From assembly GCA_033032175.1 (NCBI GenBank), contig CM065307.1:5952001-6016000 (forward strand): a stretch of 64,000 nucleotides of DNA. The letters are read 5' to 3'. Positions 22,531 to 33,660 of the stretch are shown piece by piece; the stretch's first letter is position 1, and each line of letters starts with the position of its first letter. The notes beneath the pieces were generated by a model. It saw nothing but the letters and a program-made list of their open reading frames with translations, was not told the origin of the DNA and did no database searches. The DNA comes from Saturnia japonica. Its lineage: Eukaryota > Arthropoda > Insecta > Lepidoptera > Saturniidae. The position numbers were made by a program, and so were the translations under genes.

Positions 22531-23393
22531 AGTAAGGGTCGCAGGTTATATACACAATACCACCACCAACAATTAATGCAAATTATTTATTTCAAAATTG
22601 TGTCACAACTTTTATACTTACTCAAGTCCAGAGATTAATGTAGTGGTATTTATGATATAAAATCACAAGATAAAGCTAATTTATGTCAAATACATTGATA
22701 AATTGAAAGACTTCATTTATTTCGTTATAAAATAAAAGATACGTACGCTAATGTTAAACTTATATTCCAGTAGTTTTAAAATTGTGTTGTCGTAGGTCTT
22801 ACTTTAATAAACAAGTGAAAAAATATTATCGTACAGTAATTATACTTTCATACATTTTCCATTATCTTTTTTACTATTATTTTTAGAAAAAATAATAAAA
22901 TAGGAAATAAAAACGTTACAGTGTATAATACGTCGAAACTGTCGTTTGCAGAATTGACTGTGAATATTCCTGTAGGTACAACACAACACAAATCGGATGC
23001 TGCGTTAGTGATTTCAGTTTTATACAGAGCACACAATCACAGTAACTCGAGCTTTACAATGCGGCTGCATTACAATTTTTCAAAGCAGAAACCGGCAACA
23101 GAGGATCACAAAAGAACTAGGAAGTCGCAAATAAACGAGCATTGCGGCAAGCGAAGGGGTACACGCACCCACCGATTTTGCTGTATATTTGTAGACTTAA
23201 TTAAACATTTAACATCTGTTTCATTGAAAATTATTAAATAACCTAACTAATCACATTATAAACGGTTTCCCTATGTTACAAAACTCTCAAGAATATATTT
23301 CAAAAGCTGTATTATATAAAAATATAAATACAAATAGTGAATTTAATTTCGGTAATGTAACTTTTCGGCAGTCAAACATGATTTTCCATAAAG
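22531..23393. other. no gene supported
   Basis: AT-rich. An overlapping ORF pair at 22848-23241 shows no domain. Confidence 0.4.
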
Positions 23394-23600
23394 CTAAGCG
23401 GTGAATTCGGCAGAAGAAGTATTTATACATTTAGCGCTTTTCTGGCCAGCGATGAATAGAGTGAGATCGGACGTCGAGATACGTTTCGCTACGTACGGGC
23501 TACGGACGCAGTGGGGTAACGCGGCGAACGGGTCCGCGATGGACGTCGGCCAGGTGCTCAACACGTAAAAGGCTACATAGAGTTGCAATCGCTGCTTCAT
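23394..23600 (-). CDS. candidate small secreted protein, 68 residues
   Basis: ATG at 23600 opens MKQRLQLYVAFYVLSTWPTS, which looks like a signal peptide: basic start, hydrophobic core, then SIA before DPF as a possible cleavage site. The remaining ~46 residues hold two cysteines and a Lys-Arg pair. G or C dominates the third codon positions in the first 50 codons. The ORF coincides with a GC-rich island, which by itself raises the chance of an open frame. The start context is weak (T at -3), and I recognise no family. It may be a chance ORF in a regulatory island. Confidence 0.22.
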   Translation of the reverse strand: MKQRLQLYVAFYVLSTWPTSIADPFAALPHCVRSPYVAKRISTSDLTLFIAGQKSAKCINTSSAEFTA

Positions 23601-25396
23601 CTACCGAAAACCCAACAACGCCTGCCAAACTCATAAAGCCAAGTTTAATTTATTAAGATGACTACCCATCCCGCAAGAAACTTTGAATCACTAAAATTAC
23701 TTCCGCTGGAGGTTCGAATCACTTTGGATTATATTTAATTACTATACAATAACATCCATTGTGTACACTTGCTTGACGCGACATACAAAACTTTTTAACC
23801 GTAGACATTTAAGTACATAAAAACAGAAATATTCTACTTATAACACTAACAGTGCCAAAAAGTGTGCGATTGATTTACTGACACAATCACCTTGTCGATT
23901 ACTAACACCATCGCCAGGTGTTTATTTTACACTTACATATTAATTGCTTGCTACACAGTTGGTTCCATATTTAATTAAACAATGATTAAAAAAACATTTA
24001 AAACAAGATTATAACATGATTTACCTCGAAACTTCCAAGCTAAAAGAAAATAAACTGAGAATAAAGGAGTATTGTAGTCTAGATGCGGTGCAATACTGCA
24101 AGTGAAATATATTGAGAACGACTTCGTGACGACTGACTGATTGTTATGGAAAAAAACCTTGCACAGTACGTGGATGACATTATACCCGCAATATAGGCAG
24201 TACAATAATTAACGAATCCCTTAAAACGAAACATTAGAACTTATTCAAACAAACATCAAACATGTTAATAGATCGGTTATTAACAAACCAAATAATAAGA
24301 AACAGCGGTTAACCTAATAATTAAACCTTTGACAAATCGTAGTATTTACGAAAATTAGTCACTTTTTTTGGTAACTCCTTTACAAGTATCTCTACAGTTT
24401 AGTATTTATTCTCTTCTATCAATGATACAACAGCATTAAATAATATCTGCTTTTTAAGAAAGAAAATAACCACGTTATCGTTTTATTACTGAAGCTCTTG
24501 CAACATTGAAACGTATGTTTAAAAGTATAATATGTTAAACATAATTGATTCGGGAGAATTACAGGTTTATACATAATTACAAACGTCAGGTATTCACTTT
24601 ACTTTGATAACAAATGTAATTGTTCATCTTTATTAAGTAACTAATTTTTTCAATAACTGAGTAAAAAATTATATTTTTGAATTAGATAATTTCATAGGTT
24701 TACTATGAAAAATCAAAATTTTGAGTTTCCCTCGATACGAAGTACATTTTACTTAGTAATTTAATCGTTTAAAAAAAAACACAAAAATTGTAACAAAATC
24801 TGATTTAACCTCCGACTAAGGTAAGGTGGTTTTTGCAGTATACCGTATAAAACAAAAATGGCCAAATGTAATAACCAGAAGACTTTTATTGTCATGATTT
24901 AATTATTTCGATTTGAATTCAACAATATTTATACCGAACGTGATCATTTTACGCGAACGCGGAAAATTTCAACTTCGTGCTCAAAAGGAGGGCAAACGGT
25001 AGACAATACTGATAGCTCAACATATTTATATTCCTACATAATCTCACAAACAAAAGAAAAATATTATCAAATATAGTTAGTACAAGCCATTTTGCCCAAT
25101 TTTATTACCATACAACAGCCACATGACAGTTATATTATACATGCGGTAAAATAAAAAAATTGTATTTGACGAACAAATTTGTATTGCTTTGTCACGTCAC
25201 GGCTAAATTATTTTTAAACGTTTGTCAATACAATATCAAAATCGTTTTAGTTGTATGAAATGGCTTGGTATGTAATGAAAATTTGATAACAATCATTGCA
25301 TAGTTTTTGATTGACGTTACAAACAGTAAAAGTATTACAACGTGTATATTCGTTATTGACAGACAAGTATGACCACTGTTTTAAATTTAGTCGATA
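23601..25396. other. AT-rich sequence, no gene seen
   Basis: Nothing is recognised. The tRNA-like GGTTCGAATC near 23711 lacks a T-arm stem. Confidence 0.4.
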
Positions 25397-26362
25397 CTAG
25401 TGACCCGCCCCAACTTCCCACGGGTACAATTTGCAAAGTGATGTATTTTATGTTTAAAAAACCTGATATAGAGTTTATCGCTTTAATAATGTACTTCATA
25501 ACTGCCTCATTAGCCTAGTGGTTCTAAACGCGACTGCTATGCTCGAGATCCTAGGTTCGATTCCTAGATCGAGCAAAGTGTTAATGGGGTTTCTCAGTTC
25601 AATTAATGTCAAATCAGTATCAATTCTCAATAGAAGCTCGGAGTTTGGCTTTTTGCCCGATTAATGAATGGCAATAGGCTGGACTCATAACATGGGACAT
25701 AAAACTTACCCGGCGAACCGTGGATGTACTGTTCATGAAGCTTCAAAGTTACGAAAAGTGCGCTTAGTTCGCGACGCGCAATTCATCATAGTTACAGAGT
25801 GCCGGCTAACCGACCGCGACTGTTTTGCTGAAAGGGATTTCTTTGGTAGCGCGTGATCTTGAATTCGTGATAACTTTTACGGTGTTCATTTAAATGAAAA
25901 GCTGTAAATAAAAATTTTAATCTACATTAAATGCCCAAGATAAAAAGTTTATTTGGATAAAGATTAATACTCAATTAGAGAAAGTAGCTTTGCAAATAAC
26001 GTAATATTTTTAGTTATTATGGAAGATAAAAATGGTTACCATATGCCATTGCGAACTTTTTAAAGGTTTTTTGAAGTACTAAAATTTTTTACTACATCAT
26101 TTTGACGTATGTATCTCATAAGGTTTAACCAGAGTGAGCCATGTAAGCGCCCAAAAATCATTTGACGGCTTTATTATAAATCATTAAATTTCCCCTACTA
26201 TACAAAAACTTAATTAGAATTTATTGTTTATATAAACCTTCGTAAAAAAATCTTTACATTACAGTGAAAACCTCATTAAAATCCGTTGCATTGTTTTAAA
26301 AATCTAAGCGTAGAAGGACTGACAGCGAGTAACTACTTTGCTTTATACCAGGTATTGATTGA
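25397..26362 (-). mobile_element. non-autonomous Helitron, second family, copy B2, with nested SINE
   Basis: Plus-strand CTAGTGACCCGCCCC at 25397 is the complement of the 3' end. GGTATTGATTGA ending at 26362 before T is the complement of a TCAATCAATACC 5' end. It is colinear with 1954-2667 except for about 230 extra bases at 25502-25730, which are a SINE. Confidence 0.75.
25502..25730 (+). mobile_element. tRNA-derived SINE inserted in a Helitron
   Basis: It holds a perfect RNA polymerase III A box, TAGCCTAGTGG at 25511-25521, and a perfect B box, GGTTCGATTCC at 25554-25564, at tRNA-like spacing. The tRNA-unrelated body follows (GGCAATAGGCTGGACTCATA, then CATGGGACATAAAA). The element interrupts the Helitron at a site that is empty in the copy at 1954-2667. 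Flanks TACTTCATAAC and TGTTCATGAAG look like a worn target duplication. It resembles lepidopteran SINEs; the family name is not certain. Confidence 0.8.
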
Positions 26363-27299
26363 TATTATATATCGCAGCAAAGTACATGGTATTTAGTAGA
26401 AATATTCTTATAAATACACGTAGATGTCAATACTGAAAAACAGGAATATTCCATTTTTGAATAACATGTGAATAGGAGGAAATTTCGAATTGTTATGGTA
26501 GGTAACATCGATGACAATGCAATGATATGAGCTTTTATTGAGCTGATCTGATGATGGACCCACAGCAACGCCTTAAGAGAACAAGATATACTCGTCGTGT
26601 TTGCATTTTCTGGATTATTAATTTATCTATAAAAATATTTAACGTAAGAATGAATAAGCAACAGACTTCATTATGATTTACATACAATACTATTAGTGGA
26701 TCTGTGAATGTAAAACACTATTCATTCATCTTTGGAGTGCACATAATAATAAAATGCAAATGTAGTACCGATGTGTATAGTATTTATTAGTTGTTTGCTT
26801 TTGTTGACAATGATATGTATCATTACAATTTGTACTCCGAAAGACGAAAAATTGATAAATATTAGCCTATGTTTCATTTTAAAATAAGTTCGTACAAATC
26901 ACAAAATGTGTAGTGTAATATCTACATATTACATTGTTGATGATGATAATATTAAGCTTACCCAATGATACTTTTCCTAGAGAATGTATGAATTTATTCG
27001 AAAAACCAGCTCTATCAATTTTGTTTTAAAATAATACGTTACTTTTGTTTTATTATAATATTTGTTTATAATGTTTTAACATTTACGACACTGTCATAAT
27101 TAGTTGTATTAGTTTTGTCTATTAAATTTCAATAATAATGTTCCCCCACGTTTGTAACTATACTAAAAGAAAAATTACAACTCATTGATTCAAGTTGTTG
27201 TGTACAAATATTAAGAAACAGCTCTATAACATGAAGTTCAAATAATACGAATATAATTTTCATGTAATGATAATGAAAATAAATAATAGTCATACAATT
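26363..27299. other. AT-rich sequence, no gene seen
   Basis: Nothing is recognised on either strand. Confidence 0.4.
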
Positions 27300-27508
27300 T
27301 GCAACTTGAGATCCTTTCCAGCGGCGGCAGCGGCAGTGACTGAAGTTGTCACCGGTGATAACCACTGATGCAAGTTTATGTATCGCTTTGGTAAAAGTTT
27401 TAAAGAAACATCCGCCTGTGCATAAGCACGTTCTAAACAGGCAGCAGTCGCACCGTCCAACGCGAGCGCCGGTTCCAGCAGTGCACCGCCGCCTTCTAAC
27501 ACCACCAT
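27290..27508 (-). CDS. candidate 72-residue ORF in the CpG island
   Basis: ATG at 27508 has A at -3 and G at +4, a strong context. The protein starts MVVLEGGGALLEPALALDGA and continues with ERAYAQADVSLKLLPKRYIN. First codon positions are G-rich and composition is Ala/Leu/Glu-rich, like real coding sequence. It stops at 27290. No signal peptide, membrane span or known domain is seen, and I do not recognise it. It could be a first coding exon running into a weak donor, a short protein, or chance in a GC-rich island. Confidence 0.3.
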   Translation of the reverse strand: MVVLEGGGALLEPALALDGATAACLERAYAQADVSLKLLPKRYINLHQWLSPVTTSVTAAAAAGKDLKLQIV

Positions 27509-27800
27509 GTTTAATAATAATGTCACTAAGTTTGAAAACAACACAACACCCGAGTCACTTCACAAGCGGCGAGCACGAGCCGGAGCTACATGTCTGTCGT
27601 GAGGTAAGAGTACGTGGCATCGGTCAGGCGAGAGTCGCGGAACTGCCGCGGCGCGCACCTGACCCCCCTCCGCCCCCCGCACTACGTCGCGTCGCGCCCC
27701 TCTCGCACACCCACCCATCTGAGTCGTCAACAAACACCGTTGCTGTAGCAGTCGCCTTGCATCCTACAATGCTGAGGAGACCACTTTCGTCCCACTTTCC
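27300..27800. promoter_or_regulatory. CpG-rich island, likely promoter or first-exon region
   Basis: This is the longest GC-rich block in the window, with a C-rich run (about 27660-27690) and many CpGs. Start codons in strong context occur on both strands within two bases of each other (plus 27507, CACCACCATG; minus 27508, AAACATGG). A strong donor, GTGAG|GTAAGAG, lies at 27604 on the plus strand. The combination suggests a transcribed promoter region, but the direction is not settled. Confidence 0.4.
27507..27603 (+). other. candidate plus-strand 5' exon with a 31-codon upstream ORF
   Basis: CACCACCATG is an ideal start context. The frame reads MFNNNVTKFENNTT and stops at TGA 27600-27602, one base before the consensus donor GAG|GTAAGAG (27604). 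If real, this is a 5'-untranslated exon carrying a short upstream ORF, not a main coding exon. It overlaps the minus-strand ORF, and both cannot easily be true. Confidence 0.22.
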
Positions 27801-27829
27801 GAACTCTAAACAACTAATAAATTACTAAC

Positions 27830-29264
27830 CGGTTTCACGTGTTTTATTCAATTCAATAAAGGTCCAATGCTGCGACTATAATGCGATGACATTAATCGAC
27901 CAATAATTACATTTCATTAATATATTAAATTACAAAAGTTATTTATTTATAGGTAAAAATATATATCAAATTAAAAACAAAAGTAATGTTTTGTGAAGTT
28001 GATGGTGTTTTAAGCAATCGACATAATAGAACGACGGTTCAAAGGATTATAAATGGAATCCAACATAGCGAAAGCTTTTCACATTAGGGCACGTGACCGA
28101 AAGCTCCTCCCTATTTAAACAAATCAAACATTGTTCAACTCAAAGCACAAAAGCAACTTCTAAACAATTAGTGAACTCTAAATAATTAACGACACTCGGC
28201 AACTTACAGAGAGCAATCGTGAATTTATAAGATGAATAAAACCTATAAATAATATTTTATTAGAACAAAAGTCAAAACTAAACTCAAGATGAAATGTGCC
28301 ATTGAAATAGGTGATTCTAACATGAATCCAATTTAAAAGAATGCCCCCAAGAGAGATATTCTGAAACAATAATCAAACTTTGGAAAATTTCTGATTCTAT
28401 TCCACATAACGAATGGTTATCCCAAATATTGTAGTACAGTACTAGCTAATACTTTTATGTGAAGGAAACAAATTTCGATTTAAAAATAAATATAACACAA
28501 ATACTGCCAGCTTTTTTTAACAGGATCTTATAAACTGTCGTGTAGTTTTAGTGGTTTTTGTTTTTTATTCATAAAAATTTGTTTGACCATATATTGTGTA
28601 ATACAGGCGGCATATTGAGCACAAGTGAAATGAATTGGAAATATGTAATAACAGGGACTATCAATTCCGAGATACCACAAAAAACTCCCTAGAAATTTCA
28701 AAAAAGGGAGACCATTTTGTTAGAATTCTGAAATCGTCATAGAACACTTTATTCACTCGATAATGGCATTAATGTCTTAATAAGGAGGACTAGTTACCAA
28801 GGTAGGAAAAAGATGAAGAACGTCGTGCTAATGACCGATAACTTTATTTAACAACACTAAAATATATGCGTGATAAATACAATTTAGTGGCATATACTAT
28901 ATTTAGTAAAAGCCGACGCACTTGTGAATATCATTCCAGCTGTGCGGATCCAACGTTTGGATGGAAGTGTATGCCGCAGAAATTAATTTACCATAAACAC
29001 TGGTATTAATAGACACGAGACAATAAGCCACCCCCCGTGAACTCCTTGTCACTGACGTAATGTCTTGCAGCACGCGAGCCACATTTTCGTAGCACACCTC
29101 GACCTCGAAAACGTGCTGCCATTTGCATATTATGAACACTCGTACATTAGGTGATCCGACAAAGCTAAATTGTCACATTCTTTCTAGGTTTATTTCAATC
29201 CATACAAATATATAATTGACGCGGAGTAAAGCTAATTGGTTAAAGGTGTAGTTTTTAAAATGCA
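27830..29264. other. mostly AT-rich, no gene supported
   Basis: GGCACGTGACC (E-box) at about 28089 and TATTTAAA at about 28113 sit ~20 bp apart and could be a small promoter; this is weak. Nothing else is recognised. Confidence 0.3.
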
Positions 29265-29395
29265 TGTACAGGCAAATTTATCAACTTGTGAGGTCCACGC
29301 GCTCCTGCAAAAAAGTGTCTTGAAAGACAGACAGACGGACAACGAAATGATCCTATAAGGGTTCCTTGTTAAAGTACAGAACCCTAAAAAGAAAT
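29265..29395 (+). repeat. dispersed-repeat fragment ending CAGAACCCTAAAAA
   Basis: The stretch GACAGACAGACGGACAACGA, then GATCCTATAAGGGTTCC and AGAACCCTAAAAA, is a phrase common in insect genomes as the tail of a dispersed repeat. The parent element is not assigned. Confidence 0.5.
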
Positions 29396-29770
29396 GTGTA
29401 AAGCTATTTATTATTAGAAGAGAAGATTAATATACTGGAGGAAGAAATAGTAAAAAAAAGGACTTTGGGAGAGAAAATGGATAAGCAATATTGCCGGCCA
29501 TTAACTAGAAAGCCGTCAACCCTCAAATTAATGGTCGATTTTGTTTAAAATTCTCTATCTTCCTATCTAAGAACCATAGTTCTATTTGTAATAGTTCCAG
29601 AATTATACACTTTGTAGGACTTTGTCAAAACACTATATAATGAGAGATGCATTAACGACAAAAATAAAATTGAAACTAGAATTGACATACTTAGCCACTA
29701 GAATATCTTAGTCGAGCAATATTTTCGGCATTAAAACAGTTTATTAAGGTAAGGTGTTCATTTAAACTAA

Positions 29771-30355
29771 TCTATACATATAAAAGGCTTTGTCCTGAAT
29801 AATGACTGACTGACGGATCAACGCACAGACTAAACCGCTAATCGTAGAGACCTGAAACTTGGAGGGTGTGTTCTTTGTATGACGTAGGCATCCGATAACA
29901 AAGGATTTTCCGAAATTCTACCCCTAAGGGGGTGAAAAGGGGGCAAAGTTTGTATGGGACAACGTGATTCATTGGTCCAATCTATTTCAAATTTTGCATA
30001 AACCTTTTTAACAGAATTGATGGAAGCAGTCTTTCGTATTTTATTGAAATTCATCCCCTAAAGAGGTTAAAAAGGGGTAGAAAGTTAATTTGGCGGTGAT
30101 TTGCTTCGAAGTTGATATCAATACTCCTTAGTGCTTTTGATTTTCATAGTTTGAGAGATAATATAAAATTAAAATAATTCAACACTCGGATCGGGTCTAT
30201 GTCTATAGTAGTTAGCGGCGCGAATGAGCCGTGCGATGGCGCGATGTAACCATCTGGCCGCTCGATAAAAATATTGTCTTTATTGAAGTATTATAAATCA
30301 TCAATCAGTGATTTCTTCTAAATTATATGCGGGTGAAACCGCGGGGTACAGCTAG
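29771..30355 (+). mobile_element. non-autonomous Helitron, third type, complete
   Basis: It starts TCTATACATATAAAAGGCTT after A and ends ACCGCGGGGTACAGCTAG before T; CTAG is 30352-30355. The interior has ACCTGAAACTTGGAGGGTGT and CCCCTAAGGGGGTGAAAAGG. The 585-bp body is non-coding. The 3' part resembles the fragments at 4250-4341 and 56955-57040. Confidence 0.82.
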
Positions 30356-31949
30356 TCTCTCTATGTAATTACATTAGCACAGTACAACCCTGTATGCACA
30401 TATTATATATATTTTAATGAATTATTAATCAGAACATTCAGAACAATAATAAAATCAAATGGTTTAGAAAAAATAGCCGCAATTGGTAAGAAAGTGTTTA
30501 TACGGAGCCAGTACCTTGCCAGCGCTGGCATGCCAGCGAGATTGGCACCAACGACTGGATACGTATAAATCAGCTTTAAATGTCAATACAGTAGTACCGC
30601 AAACATTGTTTATGATTGATTACAAAAATTAAAGATTCTACGACCTGAACAATGGTGAAAGTAATGAATTCACCTCATCTATTATATCACGATTAAGAAC
30701 ATTTAAGAACTGAAACGTCATTAAGGTTGGCATAAAATTATCTATTAATCATTTTTTAATGTAATTTTTTCACAGGCAAAAATTGCTATTTATAAGATGG
30801 ACTAATTTAAAGGAAGTCAGGAAATTTTAAGAATAATGGCGTCAGTAAATAATTACCTAATACGTACTCAATGCAATATGCAACCCGAACAGCAAGATAA
30901 CAGTTAATAAACACATTATAATAACTAGCCGGTCTTAAAATACAAATCTGAAAATTTTGACCATTTATTTATTTCTTCTTTACTTTTTTTAATAGATGTA
31001 CCAGTGTAAAGACAATTTTCTTTTTTGTACTGGCATGACTACCTTTAAGCGCCACCGATACTTTCTGTGGACATTTGGACGAGGACTGTGCCGCCCAATT
31101 GTACTCCATTATTCACACGACTTGCCTCTACTCGGCACATCATCCGCTTGCTGCCAAATTAAAAGTAAATAACGAAATGAAAACAAGCGAGGCCTGCGCC
31201 GCGAGGGACTCGCAAACCTTTTACCGCTGTCAAGTAAACAACTGGCTAATACACACTTCATCATGCTATCGGCTATCTATTTGCCAATACAGATAAAAGT
31301 AGTGAACACGAAAAATACAGTGTTACATGTAAACTATGGTAAATACATGACAGGGAATTAACCATTAAAAAAAAACTGGATTTCGTCAAAGACAACGTGT
31401 ATTTAGTGTCCGAAATGTAAATTCTGTAAAACCTACGTCTTTATACAAAAGCGGTAGACAACGATGTGTATTTCAGAAAAACTCATTACGTAAATGTACC
31501 CTCTACAGATACTACTTAAAACTTCAAGTTTAACTAACCCAATATTCAACTAACACTCTCGTGATGAGCATATTTTGGCACTTTTAAAATGCGGACGAAG
31601 CCGTGGACAGAATCTGGCATTGAATAAATAAAGTAATAAAAGGTAGAGCACGTTTTCTTAATACCGTAAACTATATACAATGATTGGCACCTTATGTGGA
31701 CTTCTGTCCAAACTCTTAAAGTAAACTCTAAAATATCCTATTTTTTTGTTGTTGTTATTGAGTATCTTAACAGTATCACATTATTGAAATTTAAGAATTT
31801 GTCATTTATTTATAAAATAAGTAAACGAGACTTTTTAAGTACAAAATATACAGTGATAGGCATTAAGGTACAATCATTGACTGTGTAACTTTACTAAGTT
31901 GTTTTAATATTATAATAGTTATTTATAATTTATTGTTGGCACTACAATC
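30356..31949. other. no gene supported; GC-richer patch and palindrome
   Basis: TGCCAGCGCTGGCA at 30517-30530 is a perfect 14-bp palindrome followed by another TGCCAGCG. A GC-richer, non-repetitive patch at 31030-31250 ends with GTCAAGTAAACAAC, a forkhead-like site; it is a weak enhancer candidate. Confidence 0.3.
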
Positions 31950-32068
31950 CATATTAATATTATAAATGCGAAAGTAACTCTGTTTGTCTGTTATGTTTTT
32001 ACACCTAAACCGCTAAACCAATTTTGATGAACTTTGGTTGATTTTGATTGATAGATTGATTGATTGAT
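31950..32068 (+). repeat. Helitron 5'-type fragment and (GATT)n
   Basis: TTAATATTATAAATGCGAAA followed by CACCTAAACCGCTAAACC is a phrase typical of lepidopteran Helitron 5' regions. AGATTGATTGATTGAT at 32053-32068 is a short tetranucleotide repeat. No 3' end follows. Confidence 0.5.
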
Positions 32069-32820
32069 ACGTCATACGTTAGACCGTTTGTGCATACGAT
32101 TTCTAGTTGCCGATCTGGTTTTGTATTTGTTTTCGATCTGACGTTACTGTTAGCTTGAGGGGCCCTATCCAAAAACAGAGCCGCTGATGGCTTGTACAGC
32201 TTCACCGGGCTTGGGGGCGAGCGCTTAAGGAAGCGTGGGCAACAAGCGCGCAAGGGTGCCAAAGTGGCCGGAACTCGGCTTGGGCTTTTGCCGTGATTGC
32301 AAAGAAGTCTGACTAATTCCCTATCCGTAAAATTAGAGCTAACATATACATATGTACATGTCCCTGCCTCCTGGGAGGAAGGAAGGAACATGTGTATATA
32401 TGTTTAGTGATCTGAAATATGGTCTACACGAACTAGCGTAAAAAAAGGAAAAAAAAAGTTCCTTACAAAACCTATGTACCTATGTGGTGGTACACGTATG
32501 TATGAACATTTTGTGTGTAATGTTGTGTGGGTAGATAAGTGATTGTGAATGCAGTGTCACTTGTATAGCGCGAGCGGCTGCCAGATTCAAGGGTTTCACG
32601 CCGAGGAACGGACCTAGGCTTGAGTTGCCGCGAGAGAGGGGGTCGCGGCGGTGGGTGATTGCCGATCTATTCTTGTATTAATATATGGTTACAAGTGTTA
32701 CTACATATATCCCTATTAGAGCGTAACAGGCTGTTATTTTGGAACAGGTCACTGGAAATGTTATTTCTCTAGAACAGGAACATAAGTAACAGGTATCTTA
32801 TTTTACCTGATATAGCTCAC
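32069..32820. other. two GC-rich patches, no gene supported
   Basis: Patches at 32150-32300 and 32560-32660 are CpG-rich. An ORF at 32005-32391 on the minus strand runs through the first but begins in repeat sequence and shows no domain. AACAGG recurs four times at 32727-32795. Confidence 0.3.
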
Positions 32821-32824
32821 CCTT

Positions 32825-33107
32825 AATATACAGCAATAAAGCGGGATGGTGAGGATAGCGACCATCGTACTCATAGTGATAGACCCATCAGTGATTTTCT
32901 ATTGGTTTGTCTCGTTTCGGGATCAGCCTTCGGGGTCAACCTTTAACCACCCGCTTGATTTGTGGATATACAGCGGTTGATCTGGTAACGCGACAAACCA
33001 AAAGAAAACCAGAGTGGTTGGTTTACCACTATGTGTATGTGTATGGTGGTTGCAACCCGTACCACCCTGCTTGATTACAGGATATACACTAGCTGATCCC
33101 GAAACAC
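32825..33107. repeat. head-to-head array of a ~115-bp repeat unit
   Basis: A plus-oriented unit (about 32825-32935) faces a shorter minus unit (about 32940-32987) and a full minus unit (about 32988-33107). Shared blocks are a TATATCC-like start, GGGTGGT, ACCAC/ACCAT with ACACAT, GATTTTCTTTTGG, TTTGTC and CGGGATCAGC. A further diverged unit lies at 60355-60470. Non-coding; the origin is unknown, possibly the arms of a foldback transposon. Confidence 0.6.
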
Positions 33108-33249
33108 AACAGGCGTAAGCATGTTACTGGGACAGGTATTATACCTGGTGTATTGCGGTCGCGATCCAGTCGGACCAATTGATTTGTCCTACCACCACCT
33201 ACCAAATTGTACCTAACAGCTGCTGTTCTTCGGGCATTCCACTTCTAAC

Positions 33250-33660
33250 CTTTTAGATATTGTTAGCGCGGCGGCTAAGTTATATAGCCGAGCGCGTCAA
33301 CAACGGCGGGATGGTCGCTGATAAAAGAAACTGACTGACCTGTAGCTCCTTGACCGGTGCAGACCGGGAATACGCTACGCCACCTCGTTGATGGTCTTCA
33401 GGTTGTACAGCGCGTTCCTTGATAGGTTTTAGTGGACTGTATAGCGGGTAAATATAACTCACGACGACGTTCATGCGCCGTCCGGGCGCACGTGCACTTG
33501 ATATAGCGGGGTCGTAATGTAATGCGCGATGTCAACACGCGCGCGGGTGAGCGTAGACTGTTGGTAATTACAAACAGCTTCCCAATCAGCGACGGAAAGG
33601 GAACGACAGGTAGCCGTTGAAGCGGATTGGTAAATATAAAAGAAGTGCCAATTAAGTGGC
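33250..33660. promoter_or_regulatory. GC-rich island, possible regulatory element
   Basis: CpG-rich, non-repetitive sequence with chance ORFs on the minus strand (33280-33474, 33471-33698). No domain or splice pair. Confidence 0.2.

Noticed and set aside
23700..23730. tRNA-like B box GGTTCGAATC
   Set aside because: No pairing T-arm, no A box upstream and no acceptor stem.
27346..27828. 160-residue plus ORF, the longest non-transposon ORF
   Set aside because: It has no ATG near its start, is Pro/Arg/His-rich as expected from a C-rich island, and is crossed by a strong donor at 27604.
32005..32391. 128-residue minus ORF
   Set aside because: One end runs into Helitron-like and GATT repeat sequence; no domain is recognisable.
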